DNA of 64,000 bases from Betaproteobacteria bacterium (GTDB taxonomy: Bacteria > Pseudomonadota > Gammaproteobacteria > Burkholderiales > Burkholderiaceae_F), in assembly GCA_016861185.1 (NCBI GenBank), contig BOKW01000005.1, positions 186,001 through 250,000 on the forward strand. Reading direction: 5' to 3'. This document shows, in pieces, positions 35,976-46,234 of this stretch. Made by a program: the position numbers and the translations under genes. Every line of letters begins with the position of its first letter. The stretch's first letter is position 1. The notes under the pieces were generated by a model, which made no database searches, had not been told where the DNA came from, and saw only the letters and a list, made by a program, of their open reading frames with translations.

Positions 35976-37487
35976 TTACTCTGCACGCCGCAGACCGGGC
36001 GGGACGACCAGGCGCTCGACCAGGTCGAACCCGACCTGCACGAGCACCGCGAGGATCGCCACCGGGATCGCGCCGGCGAGCAGCGCGGTCTGGTCGTTCA
36101 ACGCGAGCCCGGTGACGATGCGGTCGCCGAATCCGCCGGCGCCGATCAGCGCGGCGATCGTCGCCGTGCCGACGTTGACCACCGCCGAGGTCTTGATGCC
36201 TGCGAGCAGCGTCGGCGCCGCGAGCGGCAGCTCGATCTTGACGAGCACGACCGCGGGGCGCAGCCCGAGCGCGCGCGCCGCTTCGAGCATCTGCGGCGGG
36301 ATCTGCGTGAGCCCGACGTGCGTGTTGCGAACGATCGGCAGCAGCGCGTACAGCGTCAGCGCGATGAACGCGGGGATTGGGCCGATCCGGCCGGTCAGAG
36401 GAATCAGAAAGGCGAGCAGCGCGAGCGCCGGGATCGTCTGGATGACGCCGGTGACGCCGAATACGACCGGCGCGGACGGACGCAGCCGCGCGGCGAGCAG
36501 CCCGAGCGGAATGCCGATCGCGCAGCTCGCGGCGAGCGCGGCGAACACGAGCAGCAGATGCTCGCGCGCCAGCCGCCCGAAGTCGGGCGCAACGAGCCGC
36601 TGCCAGAGCCCTTGCGGTGCGGTCCCGGCGGCCGCGACCTGAACGGCCTGTTGCGCCAGCCAGTCGGCGGCGATCGCGGCGAAGTCGCGGCCTTCGAGTT
36701 CGGCCTGCGCGTTGAGCCGCCGCATCGTCGCATCGTCGATCCGGCCCTCGAGGCGCGTCAGCGCCGCCCAGACGCGCGGAAGCCGCGCCGGCAGGTCGGC
36801 GCGATACAGCAGCACGGCGTCGTAGCGCGGGAAGTAGCCCGCGTCGTCGGCGAGCACCGCGAGTCCGTACTTGTCGAGCTTGGCGTCGGTCGAATAGATG
36901 TCGATCACGTCGACCTGACCCTGCGCGATCGCCTCGTACGCGAGCCCGTGGTCGATGCCGCGCGGCGGTGCCGGGTCGAGGCCGTACGTGCGCGCGAGCC
37001 CGGGCCAGCCGTCGGCGCGACCGAGAAATTCCTGCGACAGCCCGAAGCGCAGCTCTGTATGCGTCTTCAGATCCGAGATGCGCGCGACGCCCTTGGCCTT
37101 TGCGTCCGCCGCCCGCATGCCGAGCGCGTACGTGTTGTTGAAGCCGAGCGGGACCGCCGCCGCGAGCCCGAGCGGTGCGAGCTTTGCGTTCAGCTCCGCG
37201 AGCGGCGGCACGTCCGGCAGCTTGAGGATCTCGCGCGCGATCGTGCCCGTGTATTCGGGATAGATGTCGATGCTTCCGGTGCGCAGCGCATTCAGTACGA
37301 TCGCGGTGTTGCCGAGCCCGCGCTGATGCGCGACTTCGGCTTCGCCGGCCGACCGCGCCGCCTGCGCGATGATTTCGCCGAGGATGTACGACTCGGTGAA
37401 GCGCTTGGAGCCGACCTGCAGCGTCGCTGCCGCCGCCGGCAGCGACGCGACGCACGCGGCGATTAAAAACGCGGTCAGGCTTTTCAC
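35976..37487 (-). CDS. Osmoprotectant ABC transporter: binding protein fused to permease (OpuB/OpuC-like)
   Basis: A 503-residue fusion protein. After a signal sequence (LTAFLIAACVASLPAAAA) comes a quaternary-amine binding domain to about residue 270 (LQVGSKRFTESYILGEIIAQ, LRTGSIDIYPEYTGT, QGQVDVIDIYSTDAKLDKYGL). A permease domain follows from about residue 300, with the QIPPQMLEAARALGLRP coupling loop and AVVNVGTATIAALIGAGGFGD. It should take up glycine betaine, choline or similar compatible solutes. The GTG at 37487 was chosen because AAAGGAGG precedes it at ideal spacing. No ATPase gene lies nearby, which is unusual; one must be supplied from elsewhere. Confidence 0.9.
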   Translation of the reverse strand: MKSLTAFLIAACVASLPAAAATLQVGSKRFTESYILGEIIAQAARSAGEAEVAHQRGLGNTAIVLNALRTGSIDIYPEYTGTIAREILKLPDVPPLAELNAKLAPLGLAAAVPLGFNNTYALGMRAADAKAKGVARISDLKTHTELRFGLSQEFLGRADGWPGLARTYGLDPAPPRGIDHGLAYEAIAQGQVDVIDIYSTDAKLDKYGLAVLADDAGYFPRYDAVLLYRADLPARLPRVWAALTRLEGRIDDATMRRLNAQAELEGRDFAAIAADWLAQQAVQVAAAGTAPQGLWQRLVAPDFGRLAREHLLLVFAALAASCAIGIPLGLLAARLRPSAPVVFGVTGVIQTIPALALLAFLIPLTGRIGPIPAFIALTLYALLPIVRNTHVGLTQIPPQMLEAARALGLRPAVVLVKIELPLAAPTLLAGIKTSAVVNVGTATIAALIGAGGFGDRIVTGLALNDQTALLAGAIPVAILAVLVQVGFDLVERLVVPPGLRRAE

Positions 37488-37607
37488 CGGGAGCCTCCTT
37501 TCGGAAGCCGGCCGAACGGAGGAGCAGGTGCGGCCGGGTGGGGCGATCCTGCGGGGCGCGCGGCGCCGGGGCAATCCCATGAATCGCGCAGGCGGGCGGT
37601 GCTACGA

Positions 37608-38132
37608 ATGGAAACGATCGCGCCGTTGACAGCGCAAGCGGCAAAGCGGATCGTGATCGCCGTGATCCGTTTCGGCCCATCGATGCTCGTGGTGCTCGCC
37701 GCCGCGCTCGCGGCGCCGCAGGCGGCGTTCGCGCAGCCTTACAAGTGGGTCGACGAGCGCGGCGTGGTCAACTACGGCGACGCGCCGCCCGCCAATGCGA
37801 AGAACGTCCGCCGGCTCGACGCGGCGAGCGCGCCGCTCAGCATCGTGCCGGGGCTTGCGCGCGAGGTGATCGAGCGCGAGAGCGAAAGGACGCTGCAGGC
37901 GCAGCTCGCCGAACTGCAGCGCGAAGTCGAGGAACTTCGCGCCCGCGCCTCGGCGCCGGTGGTCGTGCCGGTGCCGGTGGTCCACGAGTCGCCGGTCATC
38001 GTCGCTCACCCGCTGCGGCTGCACGGGCACCGCTTCGACAAGACGCGTCCGCACCCGCCGCGCGATGCGCCGGTACGCGGCCGGCCGGTGCAGCGGTTGC
38101 CGGCGGCGATGCGGGCGGATCTGCCCGGTTAG
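37608..38132 (+). CDS. Exported DUF4124 protein
   Basis: A protein of about 174 residues with a signal peptide around residues 20-45 (MLVVLAAALAAPQAAFAQ). Directly after cleavage comes the DUF4124 motif YKWVDERGVVNYGDAPPANA, common in small envelope proteins of proteobacteria. A coiled-coil-like stretch (EVIERESERTLQAQLAELQREVEELRA region, about residues 85-112) and a basic, Pro-rich tail follow. The function of the family is unknown. ATG 37608 is likely; ATG 37683 would leave a shorter but still plausible signal peptide. Confidence 0.8.
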   Translation: METIAPLTAQAAKRIVIAVIRFGPSMLVVLAAALAAPQAAFAQPYKWVDERGVVNYGDAPPANAKNVRRLDAASAPLSIVPGLAREVIERESERTLQAQLAELQREVEELRARASAPVVVPVPVVHESPVIVAHPLRLHGHRFDKTRPHPPRDAPVRGRPVQRLPAAMRADLPG

Positions 38133-38222
38133 GCCGCCGGCGCGGCAAACCTGCCTTCGCTCCTGGGTCGACGGGACGACGACGTCAGCTACGCGCCGCG
38201 CGCTTGCTCGCGGACCAGAGCG

Positions 38223-39737
38223 TCACTTCGCCGTCGGCATCACGAACTCGGCGCCTTTGGCGATCGAGCCCGGCCAGCGCTGCAGCACGGCCTTGTACTT
38301 CGTGTAGAAGCGCACGCCTTCCATGCCGTAGGCGTGCGTATCGCCGAACAGGCTGCGCTTCCAGCCGCCGAACGAGTAGAAGGCCATCGGCACCGGAATC
38401 GGTACGTTGACGCCGACCATGCCGACCTGGATGCGGCGGACGAACTCGCGCGCGGTATTGCCGTCGGCGCTGAACAGCGCCACGCCGTTGCCGTATTCGT
38501 GCGCATTGACGAGATCCACGGCCGACGCGAAGTCCGGCACGCGAACGACCGAGAGCACCGGGCCGAAGATCTCCTCCTTGTAGATGCGCATCGACGGCTG
38601 CACGCGATCGAAGAGGCAGCCGCCGAGGAAGAAGCCGCGCTCGCGGCCCGGCACCTTGAGGCCGCGCCCGTCGACGACGAGCTGCGCGCCTTCTTCGACG
38701 CCGAGATCGACGTAGCCCTTGACCTTCGCGTGGTGCTGCGCGGTCACGAGCGGCCCCATCTCGGAGCTCTTGTCGAGGCCGTCGCCGACCTTGAGCGCTT
38801 TCACGCGCGGCGCCAGCCGCTGCACCAGCTCGTCGGCCACGCGGCCGACCGCGACCGCGACCGAAATCGCCATGCAGCGTTCGCCCGCGGAGCCGTAGGC
38901 CGAGCCGATCAGCGCGTCGACCGCCTGGTCGAGATCCGCGTCGGGCATCACGACCATGTGGTTCTTGGCACCGCCCAACGCCTGCACGCGCTTGCCATGG
39001 CGGCCGCCTTCGTCGTGGATGTACCGGGCGATCGGTGTGGAGCCGACGAAGCTCACCGCCGCGACGTCCGGGTGATGCAGCAGCGCATCGACCGCGACCT
39101 TGTCGCCGTGCACGACGTTGAACACGCCGTCGGGCAGCCCGGCCTGCTTCAGCAGCTCCGCCATCAGCAGCGACGGCGACGGATCGCGCTCGGACGGCTT
39201 CAGCACGAAGGTGTTGCCGGCGGCGAGCGCGATCGGGAACATCCACATCGGCACCATGCACGGGAAGTTGAACGGCGTGATGCCCGCGCACACGCCGAGC
39301 GGCTGGCGCAACGAGAACTGGTCGATCCCGGTCGAGACCTGCTCGGAGTACTCGCCCTTCAGCAGGTGCGGGATGCCGGTCGCGAACTCGACCACCTCGA
39401 TGCCGCGCACGACCTCGCCCTTGGCGTCGTCGAACACCTTGCCGTGCTCGATGGTGATCAGCCGCGCCAGCTCGTCGTGGTGCTTCTCCAGCAGCTCCTT
39501 GAACCTGAACAAGACGCGCGCGCGCCGCAGCGCCGGCGTGTCGGCCCAGGCCGGGAAGGCCTTCTTCGCGGCCCGCACGGCGGCATCGACCGTCGCGGCG
39601 TCGGCCAGCCGCACCAGCCCGCTCACTTCGCCGGTGGCGGGGTTGAAGACTTCGCCGGTGCGTGCCGCCGTCCCGGCGACGCGGCTGCCGGCGATCCAGT
39701 GGGTGATGTCGTTCAGGGTCTGTTCGGTCTTGCCCAT
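38223..39737 (-). CDS. mmsA: Methylmalonate/malonate-semialdehyde dehydrogenase (CoA-acylating)
   Basis: A 504-residue aldehyde dehydrogenase of the MmsA group, which converts (methyl)malonate semialdehyde, CoA and NAD+ to propionyl- or acetyl-CoA. Hallmarks: [37 protein letters not shown], the nucleophile Cys in [14 protein letters not shown], and [17 protein letters not shown] near the C-terminus. The longest frame starts at 39764; ATG 39737 has a GAGGA site and matches homologues. It could act after the omega-aminotransferase encoded at 50953-52290 in beta-alanine breakdown, or in valine catabolism. Confidence 0.95.
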   Translation of the reverse strand: MGKTEQTLNDITHWIAGSRVAGTAARTGEVFNPATGEVSGLVRLADAATVDAAVRAAKKAFPAWADTPALRRARVLFRFKELLEKHHDELARLITIEHGKVFDDAKGEVVRGIEVVEFATGIPHLLKGEYSEQVSTGIDQFSLRQPLGVCAGITPFNFPCMVPMWMFPIALAAGNTFVLKPSERDPSPSLLMAELLKQAGLPDGVFNVVHGDKVAVDALLHHPDVAAVSFVGSTPIARYIHDEGGRHGKRVQALGGAKNHMVVMPDADLDQAVDALIGSAYGSAGERCMAISVAVAVGRVADELVQRLAPRVKALKVGDGLDKSSEMGPLVTAQHHAKVKGYVDLGVEEGAQLVVDGRGLKVPGRERGFFLGGCLFDRVQPSMRIYKEEIFGPVLSVVRVPDFASAVDLVNAHEYGNGVALFSADGNTAREFVRRIQVGMVGVNVPIPVPMAFYSFGGWKRSLFGDTHAYGMEGVRFYTKYKAVLQRWPGSIAKGAEFVMPTAK

Positions 39738-39814
39738 GGCGTCCTCGCTCTTCCAAGCCTGCATTCTGCTCCATCTCGCGGCGCCGGCACTCCCGCGCGT
39801 ATGCTTTGCGCCGT

Positions 39815-41506
39815 ATGTACGCGCGCTACTTCGGACTGAAGCAACCGCCGTTTTCGATCGCGCCCGATCCGCGCTACCTCTTCATGAGCGAGCGGCACCG
39901 CGAGGCGCTCGCGCACCTGCTCTACGGCGTGCGCGGCGGCGGCGGCTTCGTGCTGCTGACGGGTGAAGTCGGCACCGGCAAGACGACGGTGTGCCGCTGC
40001 TTCCTCGAGCAGATCCCCAAGCGCTGCAACGTCGCCTACATCTTCAATCCCAAGCTGACCGTCGAGGAGCTGCTCCGTACGGTGTGCACGGAATTTCGCA
40101 TTCCGTATGAGCATGTCGGGCCGGGCGTGCCGACCGTCAAGGACTACGTCGACGCGCTGAACGAGTTCCTGCTGCGCACGCATGCGGTCGGCCAGAACAA
40201 CGTGCTGATCATCGACGAGGCGCAGAACCTGTCGGCCGACGTGCTCGAGCAGCTGCGCCTGCTGACCAACCTCGAGACCAACGAGCGCAAGCTGCTGCAG
40301 ATCATCCTGATCGGCCAGCCCGAGCTGCGCGCGCTGCTGGCCCGGCCGGAGTTGCAGCAGCTCGCGCAGCGCGTGATCGCGCGCTACCACCTGGGTGCGC
40401 TGTCGGACGCGGAGACGACGCAGTACGTGCGCCACCGGCTCGCGGTGGCGGGCCTGACGCAGGCGCTGCCGTTTGACGCGGCGGCGCTGCGGCGCCTCGT
40501 GCATTACTCGCGCGGCGTACCCCGCCGCATCAACCTGCTCGCCGATCGCGCGCTGCTCGGCGCCTACGCGAAGGGCCAGGCGGTCGTCGATCGCCGCATC
40601 ATGGAGGCGGCGGCGCGCGAGGTGCTCGACGCGCCCGATCTGGCGGCGGTGCGGCGCAAGCGCTACGAGCGCGCGGCACTGCTCGGCGGCGGCGCGGCCG
40701 CCGGCGCGCTGCTGGTCGGCGCGATCGCGCTCTTCGTCGATCGGAACGCACCCGGCACGACGACCGCCGAGTCGGCCGCGACGATCGCCGCCGCGTCCGG
40801 CGCACCGCCGGCGTCGCTCGCGATGTCGCCCGCCGTCGCCAGCCCCGTGTCTGCGGCGGCCGGTGCGGCCAACTCCGCCTCCGCCGAACCCCCTGTCTTC
40901 GACCTGGCGACCGGATTCGCGTCGCTCGTCGGCAACGAACGGCAGGCGTGGCGCGAACTCGCGCAGGCCTGGCACGTCGACGCCGGCGACGGCGATCCCT
41001 GCACGGCGGCGTACAAGCAGCAGATCCATTGCTACCGCAGCGGCGCGGCCACGCTCGCGCTGATCCGCCAGCTCGACCGCCCCGGCGTGCTCACGCTGCG
41101 CGACGGCGGCAACCGCGCGGCGCACGCGCTGCTCGTCGGACTGTCGGAGAAAAACGCGACACTGCGCATCGGCGGTGTGGCGCACGACGTGCCGCTCGTT
41201 GCGCTCGCCGACTACTGGCGCGGCGAGTACGCGACCTTCTGGCGCGCGCCGCCCGGCTACACGGGCACGATCAGCAGCAGCCGCTCCGGCTCGGCCGCGC
41301 GCTGGCTCGCGCTGCAACTGGCCACCGTGCGCGGCGATGCGCGGCCGGTCGGCGATCGACTCGACGATGCGACGCTCAAAGGCTGGATCCATGCCTTCCA
41401 GCTCACGCAGGGCCTGCCGTCCGACGGTGTGGCCGGGCCGATCACGCTGATGCAGTTGAATCGGGCGATCGGCATCGAAGAACCTCGTCTTTCAAGCGGG
41501 AAGTAG
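39815..41506 (+). CDS. gspA: ExeA/GspA-like AAA ATPase with peptidoglycan-binding domain
   Basis: A 563-residue protein. The N-terminal AAA ATPase has the family start [19 protein letters not shown], Walker [10 protein letters not shown] (residues 50-58) and Walker [12 protein letters not shown] transmembrane helix lies near residues 286-304. The periplasmic part ends with a peptidoglycan-binding-like domain ([31 protein letters not shown]). In Aeromonas, ExeA with ExeB uses ATP and peptidoglycan binding to place the type II secretin. The TTG at 39806 is less likely than ATG 39815. It is followed by gspB. Confidence 0.9.
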   Translation: MYARYFGLKQPPFSIAPDPRYLFMSERHREALAHLLYGVRGGGGFVLLTGEVGTGKTTVCRCFLEQIPKRCNVAYIFNPKLTVEELLRTVCTEFRIPYEHVGPGVPTVKDYVDALNEFLLRTHAVGQNNVLIIDEAQNLSADVLEQLRLLTNLETNERKLLQIILIGQPELRALLARPELQQLAQRVIARYHLGALSDAETTQYVRHRLAVAGLTQALPFDAAALRRLVHYSRGVPRRINLLADRALLGAYAKGQAVVDRRIMEAAAREVLDAPDLAAVRRKRYERAALLGGGAAAGALLVGAIALFVDRNAPGTTTAESAATIAAASGAPPASLAMSPAVASPVSAAAGAANSASAEPPVFDLATGFASLVGNERQAWRELAQAWHVDAGDGDPCTAAYKQQIHCYRSGAATLALIRQLDRPGVLTLRDGGNRAAHALLVGLSEKNATLRIGGVAHDVPLVALADYWRGEYATFWRAPPGYTGTISSSRSGSAARWLALQLATVRGDARPVGDRLDDATLKGWIHAFQLTQGLPSDGVAGPITLMQLNRAIGIEEPRLSSGK

Positions 41507-41507
41507 C

Positions 41508-42146
41508 GTGTCCCTGATCCTCGACGCCTTGCGCAAGGCCGACGCGGAACGCGAACGCGGCGCGGTGCCCGGCCTGCACGCGCAGCCGGCGCCACCGCTC
41601 TCGGTCGAGCCGCCGGCGCCGGCGCAGTCGCGGCCGGTGCTGTGGATCGTGATCGGCGCGGCCGTGGGGCTGGCTTCCGCGTTCAGCGTGTACTTTGCCG
41701 GCCGCGAGCCTCAACCCGTGCCCGGGGCGGCGACGGCGGTCGCGGAGCCGCCCGCCGCAACCGTCACGGAACCGATTGCGCCGCACGCGACGCCGCCCGC
41801 GCCGGTGGCTGCGCCGGCGCCATGGCCCGCAAAGGACAGCCGCAGCGCCGCGAGGCCCGTGGCGCCCGCGGACGCGCGCGCCGGCTCGAAGACGGAAGCC
41901 GCCGCAGGCGCAGCGCCGCCACCGATCGCCCGCGAGCAGCTTCCAGCCGATCTGCGCGCCGAACTGCCGCCGCTCGCCGTCGGCGGGTCGATGTACTCGA
42001 CGACGCCGGCCAACCGCACGCTGATCATCGACGGCCGGCTTTACCGTGAAGGCGACCAGGTTGCGGCCGGTCTGACGCTCGAAGAGATCGGCCTGAGATC
42101 GGCCGTGCTCGGGTACAAGGGGCATCGCTTCGAGATCCGTTTCTGA
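41508..42146 (+). CDS. gspB: GspB/ExeB-like general secretion protein
   Basis: A 212-residue partner of GspA. It has the diagnostic N-terminus MSLILDALRKADAERERG, a transmembrane helix (about residues 43-63), a long Pro/Ala-rich periplasmic linker and a C-terminal GspB domain (MYSTTPANRTLIIDGRLYREGD, then GLTLEEIGLRSAVLGYKGHRFEI). GTG at 41508 is the start, one base after the gspA stop. The other type II secretion genes are not in this window. Confidence 0.9.
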   Translation: MSLILDALRKADAERERGAVPGLHAQPAPPLSVEPPAPAQSRPVLWIVIGAAVGLASAFSVYFAGREPQPVPGAATAVAEPPAATVTEPIAPHATPPAPVAAPAPWPAKDSRSAARPVAPADARAGSKTEAAAGAAPPPIAREQLPADLRAELPPLAVGGSMYSTTPANRTLIIDGRLYREGDQVAAGLTLEEIGLRSAVLGYKGHRFEIRF

Positions 42147-42177
42147 GCGCGGCGCAACGACGGCGAGAGGTGCGACG

Positions 42178-42753
42178 ATGAACGCGGCCGAACTGCGCAC
42201 GGGGACCGTGCTTCGCTTCGAAGGCGAGTTCTATCGGGTCATCGATGCGTCGTTTCACGCGGGCGGCGGACAGCTCGGCGGTGTGGTGCACGCGAAGCTG
42301 CTGAACCTGCGAACGCGCGGCGCGATCGAACGCCGCTTCCGGCCGGACGAGCGGCTCGAGCCGGTCGACGTCGACCGCGCGCGCTGGCAGTTCATCTACG
42401 CGGACGGCGACGATTACTACTTCATGAACCCGGAGAACTTCGAGCAGGTGCCGATCCCGGGCGCGATGCTCGGCGCCGCCTGCGCGTTCGTTCACGCGGG
42501 CATGGAAGTGGCGGTCGAAAGCTTCGAGGGCCGGCCGCTGTACGTCGTGCTGCCCGACGCGGTCGAGCTGCGGGTGGCCGAAACCGCCGAGCCCATGCAC
42601 CAGCGCGACACCAGCGCGATGAAGACGGCCAAGCTCGACAACGGCATGGAAGTGCTCGTGCCGCTGTTCATCAAGACCGGCGATCTGGTGCGCGTGGACA
42701 CGGCCACCGGCAAATACCTGGAGCGGGCGAAAGCGAAGGGCGGGTCGGCCTGA
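42178..42753 (+). CDS. Elongation factor P-like protein lacking the modifiable tip residue
   Basis: A 191-residue protein with the full three-domain EF-P fold: KOW-like domain I (ELRTGTVLRFEGEFYRVID), OB domain II (FIYADGDDYYFMNPENFEQVPI) and domain III (VKGDTS-equivalent QRDTSAMKTAKLDNGMEVLVPLF, DTATGKYLERA). EF-P rescues ribosomes stalled on prolines using a Lys or Arg at the tip of domain I. Here that loop reads FHAGGGQLGG, with Gly31 at the tip where betaproteobacterial EF-P has Arg. It may be a divergent paralogue with another role. It follows gspB by 31 bases. Confidence 0.88.
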   Translation: MNAAELRTGTVLRFEGEFYRVIDASFHAGGGQLGGVVHAKLLNLRTRGAIERRFRPDERLEPVDVDRARWQFIYADGDDYYFMNPENFEQVPIPGAMLGAACAFVHAGMEVAVESFEGRPLYVVLPDAVELRVAETAEPMHQRDTSAMKTAKLDNGMEVLVPLFIKTGDLVRVDTATGKYLERAKAKGGSA

Positions 42754-42757
42754 TCGC

Positions 42758-45253
42758 CTACGACAGGCCCGCGCGCGCGAACGCCTCGTCCTCGGTCCAC
42801 GCCGCGCCTTCACGCCGCAGCGCTTCGAGTTCCTTCGCCGGCAGCGTCGCCTCCAGCTTCGCGAGCAGCTTTTCGCGCGTGCGACGCTCTTCGGGGTGCA
42901 TCGTTCGGCGGCTGTCCTCGTAGACGCGGTCGACGTAGCCCAGCAGGCGGGCGGTGAGACGCGCGTCGCCGCGCCGCTCGACGAGCATCAGCAGGTAGAT
43001 CAGCAGCGAAAACGCGTTGCCCAGTCTGCGCACGGAGATGGCGCGGCCGGCGCGCATCGCTTCGGTCGCCCCGTCGAGATCGCCGCGTTCGAGCAGTGCC
43101 GGCACCAGGTTCTCGTAGGCGTGCACCGCGGCCGAGGGTCGCCCGATCTCGGCGGCGCGCGCGACCGCCAGCCGGCACAGGTCGATGGCCGCGTCGACGT
43201 TCCCCAAGTCCAATTCGGTGCTGGCCAGGTTGGTCAGCGCACCGACCTCCACGATCCCGCCCGCCTCGCGCGCAAGCGCCACGTGTCGCACGCCGGCCTC
43301 GCGCGCCTGTGACCGGCGATCGCCGAGGTAGTGCCACCACTCCAGCGCGTTCTGGCGCCGCAGCCGCAGCCGCGGCGACCAGTGCGGCTGCTCGAGCGCC
43401 GCAGCTTCCTCCAGGTACGCGCCCGCCTCGCGGGCATCGACGAGATCGTCGCGCGCACTGCCGAGCAGGCACAGCGCCCGATAGAGACCCACATCGTCGC
43501 CCAGCGCGCGAAACCCGTCGGCCGCCTTGCGGGCCGATTCGACCCATTCGTGCGCGGGCAGCAGCGCCACGCGGCCGAGCCCGGCCTGCGTCAGCCAGAA
43601 CCGGGCACTCAGCGGCAACGGCGTCGACTCGTCGACCCACGGTCGAATGAGCCGGCACCAGTGCAGCCCTTCGCTCGGCACGTCGACTTCGTTCCACAGC
43701 CAGTCGCTCGTCGCCGCGAGCGCGATGGCCGTTTCCCGATCGCTCTGCGGCGCGGCGGCCCAGGCGAGCGCGGCGCGCACGTTGTCGAATTCCGCCTCGA
43801 TGCCGCGGACCAGCGGGTCGAAGCGCTGCTCGCCAACGACCGCGGCATCGAACTCCTGCAGCAGGTGGCGCAGCGCATGCGCGTGCCGGCGCATCAGTTC
43901 GTCGGTTTCTCCGGCGCGTTCGAGCTGTTCGAGCGCGAACGCGCGCCCGGTTTCGAGCAGCCGATAGCGCGGCGCTTCGCGACCCTCGGCGATGACGAGC
44001 GACTTGTCGACCAGCCCGCCGAGGTGATCGAGCACCGCCCAGCGGTCGATGCGCGCGTCGCTCGCCACGCGCTGCGCGAGTTCCAGCGAAAACCCGCCGA
44101 CGAACACGCCGAGCCGGCGGAACACGGTCTGTTCGTCGGGCGACAGCAGATCGTGGCTCCAGTCGAACGCCGCGTGCAGCGTCTGATGACGCCGCGGCGC
44201 GAACCGCGCGCCCGCCGTGAGGACGCGGAACCGCTCGTTCAGCCGCGCGCGGATGCCTTCGACGCCGAGCAGCGGCATGCGCGCCGCGGCCAGTTCGATG
44301 GCGAGGGGCAGGCCGTCGAGACGGCGGCAGATTTCGCTCACCGCGGGCAGGTTGTCCGGCGTCGGCGCAAAACCGCGATCGGCCGCCTGCGCGCGTGCAA
44401 CGAAGAGCTGCACGGCACCGGAATCGGCCGCGTCGACCGCGAGCGGCGCCAGCCGCACGATCTGCTCGTGCGCCAGCTTCAGCGGCTCCTGCGACGTGGC
44501 CAGCACGCGCACGCCCGGCGCGCCGCGGCGTAGCGCCTCGATGAGCGTGGCCGCCGGCTCCAGCACGTGCTCGCAGTTGTCGAGGACCAGCAGCATCGAT
44601 TGTTCACGCAGCGCCGCTGTCACCGTTGCCGGCGACGCGTCGTCGTCGGTGAGCACGATGCCGAGCGTGCGCGCCACCGCGGCGACGACCTGCGCTCCGT
44701 CGGCGACCGCCGCAAGATCGACCAGCCATGCACCGTGCGTGAACGAATGCGCCACCTGCTGCGCGACCGCCAACGCGAGATGCGTCTTGCCGATGCCGCC
44801 CGCGCCGACGATCGTCACCAGCGCGTGCTGCGCGGCCAGCGCGCGCACCGCGGCGAGGTCGTCGTCGCGGCCGTAGAGCGGCGCCACCGGCGGCAGGTTC
44901 GTCGCGCGCGCGCTCGGCGCTGCCGCCGACGGCGCTGCCAGCACGTCGCCATCGAGCGGCGCGATGAACTGATAGCCCCGCCCCGGGATCGTCGCGATCG
45001 TCTGCGGGCCGAGCAGCTTGCGCAGCGCCGATACGTGCACCTGCAGGTTGTTCTCCTCGACCACGACGCCGGGCCAGACGAGTTCGAACAGCTCGTCCTT
45101 GCCGACGATGCGATCGCGCCGCTGCACCAGTGCGATCAGCACGTCGACCGCACGCGCGCCGAGCCGCGCCGGCTTGCCGTCCGCGAGCAGCACGCGCCGC
45201 GCGGCATCGAGCCGGAAGCGGCCGAAGCGGTAGTCGGAAGAGGCGGCGTCCAC
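42758..45253 (-). CDS. Winged-helix transcriptional regulator with NB-ARC-like ATPase and helical repeats
   Basis: A large regulator of about 830 residues. An OmpR-type winged-helix DNA-binding domain comes first (YRFGRFRLDAARRVLL, VGKDELFELVWPGVVVEENNL, IPGRGYQFIAPL). An NB-ARC/STAND ATPase follows, with Walker A VGAGGIGKTHLA, Walker B MLLVLDNCEHVLE and the GLPLAIELAAARM motif. The C-terminal 350 residues are TPR-like helical repeats. Such proteins sense small molecules and activate nearby genes. The start is uncertain: GTG at 45253 or 45265, or ATG at 45346. It is divergent from the hydrolase-desaturase operon at 45400, its most likely target. Confidence 0.88.
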   Translation of the reverse strand: MDAASSDYRFGRFRLDAARRVLLADGKPARLGARAVDVLIALVQRRDRIVGKDELFELVWPGVVVEENNLQVHVSALRKLLGPQTIATIPGRGYQFIAPLDGDVLAAPSAAAPSARATNLPPVAPLYGRDDDLAAVRALAAQHALVTIVGAGGIGKTHLALAVAQQVAHSFTHGAWLVDLAAVADGAQVVAAVARTLGIVLTDDDASPATVTAALREQSMLLVLDNCEHVLEPAATLIEALRRGAPGVRVLATSQEPLKLAHEQIVRLAPLAVDAADSGAVQLFVARAQAADRGFAPTPDNLPAVSEICRRLDGLPLAIELAAARMPLLGVEGIRARLNERFRVLTAGARFAPRRHQTLHAAFDWSHDLLSPDEQTVFRRLGVFVGGFSLELAQRVASDARIDRWAVLDHLGGLVDKSLVIAEGREAPRYRLLETGRAFALEQLERAGETDELMRRHAHALRHLLQEFDAAVVGEQRFDPLVRGIEAEFDNVRAALAWAAAPQSDRETAIALAATSDWLWNEVDVPSEGLHWCRLIRPWVDESTPLPLSARFWLTQAGLGRVALLPAHEWVESARKAADGFRALGDDVGLYRALCLLGSARDDLVDAREAGAYLEEAAALEQPHWSPRLRLRRQNALEWWHYLGDRRSQAREAGVRHVALAREAGGIVEVGALTNLASTELDLGNVDAAIDLCRLAVARAAEIGRPSAAVHAYENLVPALLERGDLDGATEAMRAGRAISVRRLGNAFSLLIYLLMLVERRGDARLTARLLGYVDRVYEDSRRTMHPEERRTREKLLAKLEATLPAKELEALRREGAAWTEDEAFARAGLS

Positions 45254-45399
45254 GCGTCTTTCCACCAGCGTCGGTCGTTCAGAACGATTCAGCAGCCTCC
45301 CAAGGACCTGAATGCGGTCCCCGCCCGACCATGCGCACCGCTGCATCCGCTGCGCGACGAACCACGTAACTGCCTGCCTTTGATGAAAGGAGAGACTCC

Positions 45400-46212
45400 A
45401 TGAAGCTCGGGCGCCTGCCTCTGCCCAAAGGTATCACCCTGCACGTCGCCGAGCACGGCGACCCCGCCGGCACCCCGGTCCTGTTTCTGCACGGCGTCAC
45501 CGACTCGTGGCGCTCGTTCGAGCCCGTGCTGCCGCATCTGCCGGGATCGCTGCGCGCCATCGCGCCGTCGCAGCGCGGCCACGGCGATTCCGACCGTCCC
45601 GCCACCGGCTACCGCACGCGCGATTTCGCCGCCGACGCGGCCGCGCTGCTCGACGCGCTCGGCTGCGAGCGCGCCGTCGTCGTCGGCCATTCGATGGGCG
45701 CGGCCAACGCGCTGCGGTTCGCGCTCGACCATGCCGACCGCACGCTGGGCCTCGTGCTCGTCGGCGCTTTCGCGACGTTCCGCGGCAACGCGGTCGTCAC
45801 CGAATACTGGGACGGAACCGTCCGGCACCTGACCGACCCGATCGACGCCTCGGTGGCGCGCGAATTCCAGGAAAGCACGCTGGCGCGGCCGATCGCGAGC
45901 GCGCTGCTCGACACCTTCGTCGGCGAAAGCCTGAAGGTGCCGGCACGGGTGTGGCGCGACGCGTTCGCCGGCCTGCTCGAAGACGACTTCGCCGACGGCA
46001 TCGGCGCGATCACGGCGCCGACGCTGATCGTCTGGGGCGACCGCGATGCGTTCTGCCCGCGCGCCGACCAGTTCGCGCTGCGCGCTGCGATCCCCGCCGC
46101 GGACCTCGCGGTCTACGAAGGCGCCGGCCACGCCCTGCACTGGGAAGAGCCCGCCCGCTTCGCCGCCGATCTGGCCCGCTTCGTCGAACACCTCACCGTC
46201 ACTGCACGCTGA
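45400..46212 (+). CDS. Alpha/beta-fold hydrolase
   Basis: A 270-residue alpha/beta hydrolase. The oxyanion region is LFLHGVTDSW, the nucleophile Ser is in VVVGHSMGAANAL, the acid is Asp in VWGDRDAFCP and the base is His in EGAGHALHWEEP, so the triad is complete. Substrate is not predictable; esters, lactones or carbon-carbon ring products are possible. A strong AAAGGAGAG precedes the ATG. It is first in an operon with a sterol-desaturase-family protein and a homocysteine methyltransferase, and divergent from the NB-ARC regulator. Confidence 0.93.
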   Translation: MKLGRLPLPKGITLHVAEHGDPAGTPVLFLHGVTDSWRSFEPVLPHLPGSLRAIAPSQRGHGDSDRPATGYRTRDFAADAAALLDALGCERAVVVGHSMGAANALRFALDHADRTLGLVLVGAFATFRGNAVVTEYWDGTVRHLTDPIDASVAREFQESTLARPIASALLDTFVGESLKVPARVWRDAFAGLLEDDFADGIGAITAPTLIVWGDRDAFCPRADQFALRAAIPAADLAVYEGAGHALHWEEPARFAADLARFVEHLTVTAR

Positions 46213-46234
46213 ATCCCGCTGAAGGAGAACGTCC

